Source: Nageia nagi | Taxonomy: Eukaryota > Pinophyta | Length of the DNA: 64,000 nt | Assembly: GCA_050084985.1 (NCBI GenBank) | Contig: JBITNC010000002.1 | Location: 16,244,001 to 16,308,000, forward strand | Direction: 5' to 3' | Shown: positions 59,197-64,000 of the stretch, piece by piece | How the letters are laid out: the number at the start of each line of letters is the position of its first letter | Position numbering within the stretch: position 1 is the first letter of the stretch | The notes under the pieces: generated by a model | The model's input: the letters and a program-made list of their open reading frames with translations, nothing else | Told to the model about the DNA's origin: nothing | The model's database searches: none | Position numbers and translations under genes: made by a program

Positions 59197-59536
59197 TCAT
59201 ATATACACATATAAGATAGATGTAATCCATAAATTGATCAAATATACCAAGTCATCACATATGCACAATCAACCAAATGATATTAATGCATTCCCAACTA
59301 ATGATATAAAAAATATCATCAATCTTTATAAAAAAAAAACAAAATAATGATCTAAAATAAATAAACACAAATAAACACAAAAATCAAAAATCATTTTTTT
59401 TTTATAAATATTGATGATATTTTTTATATCATTAGTTAAGAATGCATTAATATCACTTGGTTGATTATGCATATGTGATGACTTGGTATATTTAATCAAT
59501 TTATGAATGACATCTATCTTATATGTGTATATATGA
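59197..59536. repeat. 143-bp inverted repeat (long hairpin) in element E
   Basis: Arms 59197-59339 and 59394-59536 are complementary with about eight mismatches (about 94%), separated by a 54-base A-rich loop. Both arms begin TCATATATACAC on their own strand and end in an A/T run at the loop. Transcripts of E would fold into a long duplex. Confidence 0.9.
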
Positions 59537-59746
59537 AGGTGTCATCATAACATAATATTTCATAATTTAATTCTCCCCCTTGATGACAACTTCATCAAAT
59601 AAATACTTATTGGACTATGTTAACTTAACCATGTCACAAATGATCCAAAAATAATAGAACTAAACCATAACTTTAGATTTTTAAGCCATGCATGCCAACT
59701 TGACCAAACACAAAGTCAATAATTACAAAGCATAGTCCACAAACTA

Positions 59747-60048
59747 AATAAACTTGACTTTACTAAGAGTGAGTCAAGATGTCATAATAAATAAACTTGA
59801 ATTTACCATGAGTGAGTCAAGATATCATAATAAATAAACTTAACTTTACGAAGAGTGAGTCAAGATGCCATAATAAATAAACTTGACTTTACCAAGAGTG
59901 AGTCGAGATGCCATAATAAATAAACCTAACTTTACCAGGAGTGAGTCAAGATGCCATTATAAATAAATTTGACTTTACCAGGAGTGAGTCAAGATGCCAC
60001 AATAAATAAACTTGACTTTTACCAAGTGTGAGTCAAGATGCCACCTTA
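59747..60048. repeat. 43-bp tandem repeat, seven units
   Basis: Seven adjacent units with the core AGTGAGTCAAGATGCCATAA and start AATAAACTTGACTTTACC. Units differ at a few sites, and one has a 1-bp insertion. A separate threefold repeat of CCTTTTTAACCACTCCAA follows at about 60145-60260. Confidence 0.9.
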
Positions 60049-60262
60049 ACCATGCTACTAGTTAAGATGTATATGATGAAAAAAGATAACATTCATCCAA
60101 CAAGGATGCAATTTTCCATCAAAGATTGCAATGTGGAGAAGGATGAACCTTTTTAACCACTCCAACATTCAACAATCATGAAGAAGTTTGAACCTTTTTA
60201 ACCACTCCAATAATGTAGTTATGGAGAAGGGCAAACCTTTTTAACCACTCAATACACTACAA

Positions 60263-62628
60263 GAAGTAATGTGGCAAACAATCTGTCGTCATGGATCTAA
60301 ATTCTCAATATGAAAGTAAAATATGGCAAACAATACCTTATAAGTCATTATGAAGATGCCAAGCTAATACTTATAGTCACAACCCTCCTAAGGATTAAAT
60401 AAGCATTACTTCACTCCTTCTTGAGGATAAATTTATCAATAAGTCTTATTTTGATGGACAATAAACACAAAGTCCCATAAAAAAATTTAATTCTTGATAA
60501 AAAGATACTTAGATTTTATATTTTTGCTAGCAATGTGGTATAATCCATCTTACTCCCCCTTAAGGGTAACTTCATAAAAAATTGAAGCATATTACAAAAA
60601 AGTACACATGTAAAGAGGAATGTACATTTCTTACTTATATACTTCATTTCCAAAGCAAGGTTAATATTGCATTATCAATATCTTTAATAAGACTTGTAAA
60701 AGTTTAAAAACTTTTCACTCCAATAAGTATATTAATCAAAGTGCTAAAGAAAAAAAATTTAAGGATTAATACACAACAATTCCAATGTTGAGTAAGTTTA
60801 CAAGCTCTACTCCAACAAGAATGTGTGTATAAAAAAAAAAAAATCCATCCAACTAAGATAAAAATAATGTGCATAATTAATGAGAGTAGTAATGTTTGAA
60901 GAAAGCTTACACAAATTTTTACTTCAAACGATGTGCATAACATTATTATTTTGAAAGTTCAAAAATTTTCATACTAACCATTGATATAACAAATGCCAAT
61001 TCATAGTTCAATGCACATAATAAATCTTTATGCAATATAAATTAATCTTAATTTGCAACCAAAGGATAGTACATACAAATTAGACAAATTTTGATAATGC
61101 TCATCCACAAGTTTTCATTTTAACATTGTGCAAATTTAATTATCAATATATTGGACATTATCAATTAATGTTGTCAATTAAATTGATTTTATATGTCTAA
61201 TGTTAAAAGAAATTGCAATACTTGCAAAAAATAATTGCACAATAATGGTTGTAATTAATTGCTTTATAAATTAAATTTGATCATTTTCTTTAAAAAAACA
61301 CCAAACAAGGCATATGATTTACAAATTATCATAGTATTTTGCCTTAAAAGTTTATCCAAAAACTTTAAGAAAAGATTTTGATACTTATCAACTACTATAT
61401 TTACAACATTATTACTTAAAAAAGCTATTAAAGCTATTAAAAAATATATCAAAGTTACAATTTTCATATAGGATTTAGAAAAATTAGGAAAAATCACATT
61501 TCTTTTCATGATGTGGGAAAACAAAATTTTGCACATGGTAAGTTTAACCAACTAGTGTCATTTGTATTTAAATACTTTACCAAAAAAATAAAAATTGATG
61601 TTAACACTTACTATCACATGGCAAAAATCAATAAATATAGAATAATTCAAGGAATGTTTACTTTTTAGAAAACCATATCCCATTTATTTTTTTTAGAAGA
61701 AATCCATATCCCATGTGATAAAAAATGGGTAACATGCCCCTTTTTTAAAAAGTTTCCCCTTTTTAAAATTCTTTACTTTTCCTTTTTTTAAAAAAAAAAA
61801 AAAAAACTTGCCTCTTTTATTGTTGTTTTTCTTAAAAGGATTATCACTAAAATTATACTAGAGAAAATAAAAGGTTAGTGCAAACTTATCATGCACTTGA
61901 ATTGCCTTCTTTTAAAAAAAAAACTTCTTTTTTCTAAAACTTTTCCCTTATTTTTTAATAGGTTGTGCATGCATGCAATAAGACATGATTTTTTTCATGC
62001 ATGTTTTTTTTTTTATGCATGCTTTTTTTTCTTTTTTCTTTTTTCTAATGCATTCAATAATGCATGCTTCTTTTTTTAAATTGCAATTACAAAAAAAAAT
62101 TGCAACTAAAAAAAATAATAGACTTTGTTTTGTTTTTTTTTTAAATATATTTTGCACGGAAACAAATTGCATGCAATCATACATGCACATTAATTTTTAC
62201 AAATTTATTGTAAAAAAAATTATGGAATAGCATTATAGCAATGTTGTAAAAACAAAAAGAATTGCAAGACTTTTAACTTTTTCTATACTAAATAGAAACT
62301 TGCAATTTTAAGCTATAACAACTCATTTTAAGTAATTTACTCAAAATTTGTATATTATTACTACACATTAAGCAATTTTATTGAAAAATTGCAACTAACA
62401 AATTGTTAGAAAAAATAATGCATAGTAAAAATTTGAACTAACATGTTCTTTAATCAAATTTTGCTAGACTCAAGCTCATCATCAAGATACCAACAAAAGG
62501 GTTAGAGATTAAAGCAAAAAATTGACAAGAAGAGGTAAATTATACCTTCAAACCCTTTTACCTCAACACTTGATGGAGAGAGAAGAGGAATGGACCTTCA
62601 AGGTTGTTGAAGCAAAGACTCCAAGAAT
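60263..62628 (-). other. non-coding interior of element E
   Basis: AT-rich DNA with long A and T runs (61770-62150), CATGCAT words and no supported gene. Near 60552-60590 the minus strand resembles the C-terminal end of a copia polyprotein followed by a purine tract. Confidence 0.6.
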
Positions 62629-62641
62629 GGCTCTGATACCA
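62629..62641 (-). other. primer binding site of element E
   Basis: The minus strand reads TGGTATCAGAGCC two bases after the LTR, a perfect initiator Met tRNA site. Confidence 0.92.
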
Positions 62642-62643
62642 CT

Positions 62644-63115
62644 TGATGGAAGTGAATGATTCCATGTAACCAAGATCTCCTTGGAGTTTCTTCAACAAGA
62701 ATGTGCCATTCATCCATCTAGCAAAGCAAGAAATAATCACACAAAAAATAACACATGATGTATAGTGGTTCTTCCATCTCTTGGGAGTACATCCACTTTG
62801 AACCATCATTCTATTACTTTCTCAGAAGATAACTCTCCTACAAATTCTCAAGACAAGCATTACCATGCTTGATATAGTTTGATCAAATTACATAATGAGA
62901 CGAGTATCTCTCTATTTATAAGAACTAACCCACCCTTTAGCTTTCATTTTCTCCAAGGGTAAGGTTAAAGATGTTTTTATATTTATTCTTCTTTCTATTT
63001 GTATTCTCTCAATGCTTTAAGGTATCTAAATATACTTTAGGCATTAAATGAATTTACATTAAAAAGAAATATTACATAATAAATATTACACAATATTACA
63101 TTACAATTTTCAACA
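62644..63115 (-). repeat. 5' LTR of element E
   Basis: 472 bp, plus-strand start TGATGGAAGT and end TTTTCAACA. Minus-strand TATA box at 62913-62920. Confidence 0.93.
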
Positions 63116-63120
63116 TACCC
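63116..63120. repeat. right target-site duplication of element E
   Basis: TACCC, paired with TACCT at 58395-58399. Confidence 0.75.
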
Positions 63121-64000
63121 ATCATTCCAACAAATTGAGTAAGTAGGGGACCACCATACGTTACTTGCTTTGATGTAGAGTGCACAGTACTTACTTGGTT
63201 CACATTAGGATTATGTCCTTGTAAAGGATTCTAATATATCCCCAAACCTTTACTAGGTTGGGCTTTAGGTGTTCCTATAGATACATGACCATCGTCAAAT
63301 TAATTCTGGATTATAGCTCTTAAGGTTTGATATTTATTAGTTACATGACCTTGTTGATGATGGAAGATAGAAAACTCATCATCCTTGCACCATTGTGGTC
63401 TTGGAACATTAGGATCCAATGGTTGTATCTCGAGAAGTTCAACTAATTTGGCATCTAAAAGCTTCTTAAGCACATCTTCCATGGGTTCTGCTAATGGTGT
63501 CCAATTTCTTTGTTGTTGCTAAAATTGTATAGGTGGTCTTGGAGGTTTTGCTTGATTTTCCTTATTTTATTGGTTTCCCTAATTACCATAATTTTAATAT
63601 CCTTGATTTGGCTACTGATATTGATTTTTGGTTGATTATTTCTTTTTCTAGGAGGTGTTAACTGTATCATAGGTTGCGTTTGATTGATAGCATATGTAAT
63701 TTGATTTGGTTATGGCCAAGATTGAGTTAGATTGGGATTACTACCATTACCATGATTCCTTTGAGTATTATTGTTGCTATCTTTTTTCATTAATTTTAGT
63801 TCACCTTCTTGAACTTTGACCTCTTCAATGATCTTGGCTTGAGCCAAGTCATCTTCAAAAGTAGGGTTTCTTTGAATTTGTAGGAGAGAAGAGATATGTT
63901 TGTTACAACTCCTAGAGAATAATTTGACCAACTCTTCCTATGGTAAACTATAAGGCATATAAATTACAATTATCCTCAAATAATAAACATAATTTGATAT
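63121..64000 (-). pseudogene. Gag of element F (C-terminal part, runs off the window)
   Basis: The piece at 63710-63931 reads MVKLFSRSCNKHISSLLQIQ and is similar to B's gag (ELVKLFSQSCLRPIASVLQI). The piece at 63300-63482 contains the degenerate zinc motif FSIFHHQQGHVTNKYQTL, in which both Cys of B's CX2H...C motif are replaced (Ser and Tyr). Gag continues past 64000, so the 5' end and 5' LTR of F are outside. Confidence 0.85.

Larger units (their letters stand above)
58400..63115 (-). mobile_element. element E, non-autonomous LTR element (LARD-like)
   Basis: It has LTRs of 458 and 472 bp, a Met-tRNA primer site next to the right LTR, a purine tract next to the left LTR and near-perfect 5-bp duplications. 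Its 3.8-kb interior has no recognisable gag or pol. LTR and leader resemble copia element D, and the sequence near 60552 resembles the end of D's pol with its purine tract. It therefore looks like a deletion derivative of a D-like copia, mobilised in trans (inference). Confidence 0.85.

Noticed and set aside
59747-60048. Regular direct repeats considered as a CRISPR array
   Set aside because: Units are contiguous with no unique spacers, lie inside a plant LTR element, and have no cas genes nearby.
61770-62150. Long A/T runs and CATGCAT words giving open frames such as Phe-rich peptides
   Set aside because: Low-complexity DNA; the translations are artefacts.

Overview
The window is plant nuclear DNA made almost entirely of nested LTR retrotransposons. 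No host gene, rRNA, tRNA or CRISPR array was seen. It is AT-rich. Most in-frame stops are TAG or TAA where glutamine fits, or TGA where arginine fits, as expected from deamination of methylated cytosine in plant heterochromatin. Ty3/gypsy Tat-type elements with a second, archaeal-type RNase H and an accessory plant mobile domain (PMD) gene point to a land plant with a large repeat-rich genome. The species cannot be named from this sequence.

I read six elements, five of them nested inside one another: F > D > C > A > B, plus E inside F. F (minus strand, Tat-type, very decayed) is the outer host. Its gag is at 63.1-64.0 kb, PR to IN at 58.2-53.2 kb, and its probable antisense PMD gene at 5.4-7.1 kb. 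D (minus, Ty1/copia) runs from about 8.5 kb to 51864 and splits F. C (plus, chromovirus, 6.0 kb without inserts) has 411-bp LTRs at 12124-12534 and 48047-48457 and splits D in gag. A (plus, Tat-like, 12.8 kb) has LTRs at 14645-15976 and 26093-27417 plus 44970-44974, and splits C in its protease with an exact 5-bp duplication (GTATG). B (minus, Tat-type, 17.5 kb, 27418-44964) sits five bases from the end of A's 3' LTR with an exact duplication (CTAAT). E (minus, 4.7 kb, no coding capacity) is at 58400-63115 in F.

Decay follows the nesting. B keeps gag-pol in one reading frame broken only by point stops. A keeps one frame from gag to RNase H. F has drifted through several frames. Rough hand comparison of parts of the LTR pairs gives about 4% difference for B, 7% for A and 11% for C.

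Four things stand out. A has an archaeal-type RNase H before its reverse transcriptase and a large sense-strand accessory gene after integrase with a 386-codon open stretch. B has an antisense PMD gene with a plausible intron, and also a sense-strand post-integrase region with two related modules. A's LTR carries a roughly 60-bp periodic array of TGACGTCA-like octamers. E carries a 143-bp near-perfect inverted repeat.
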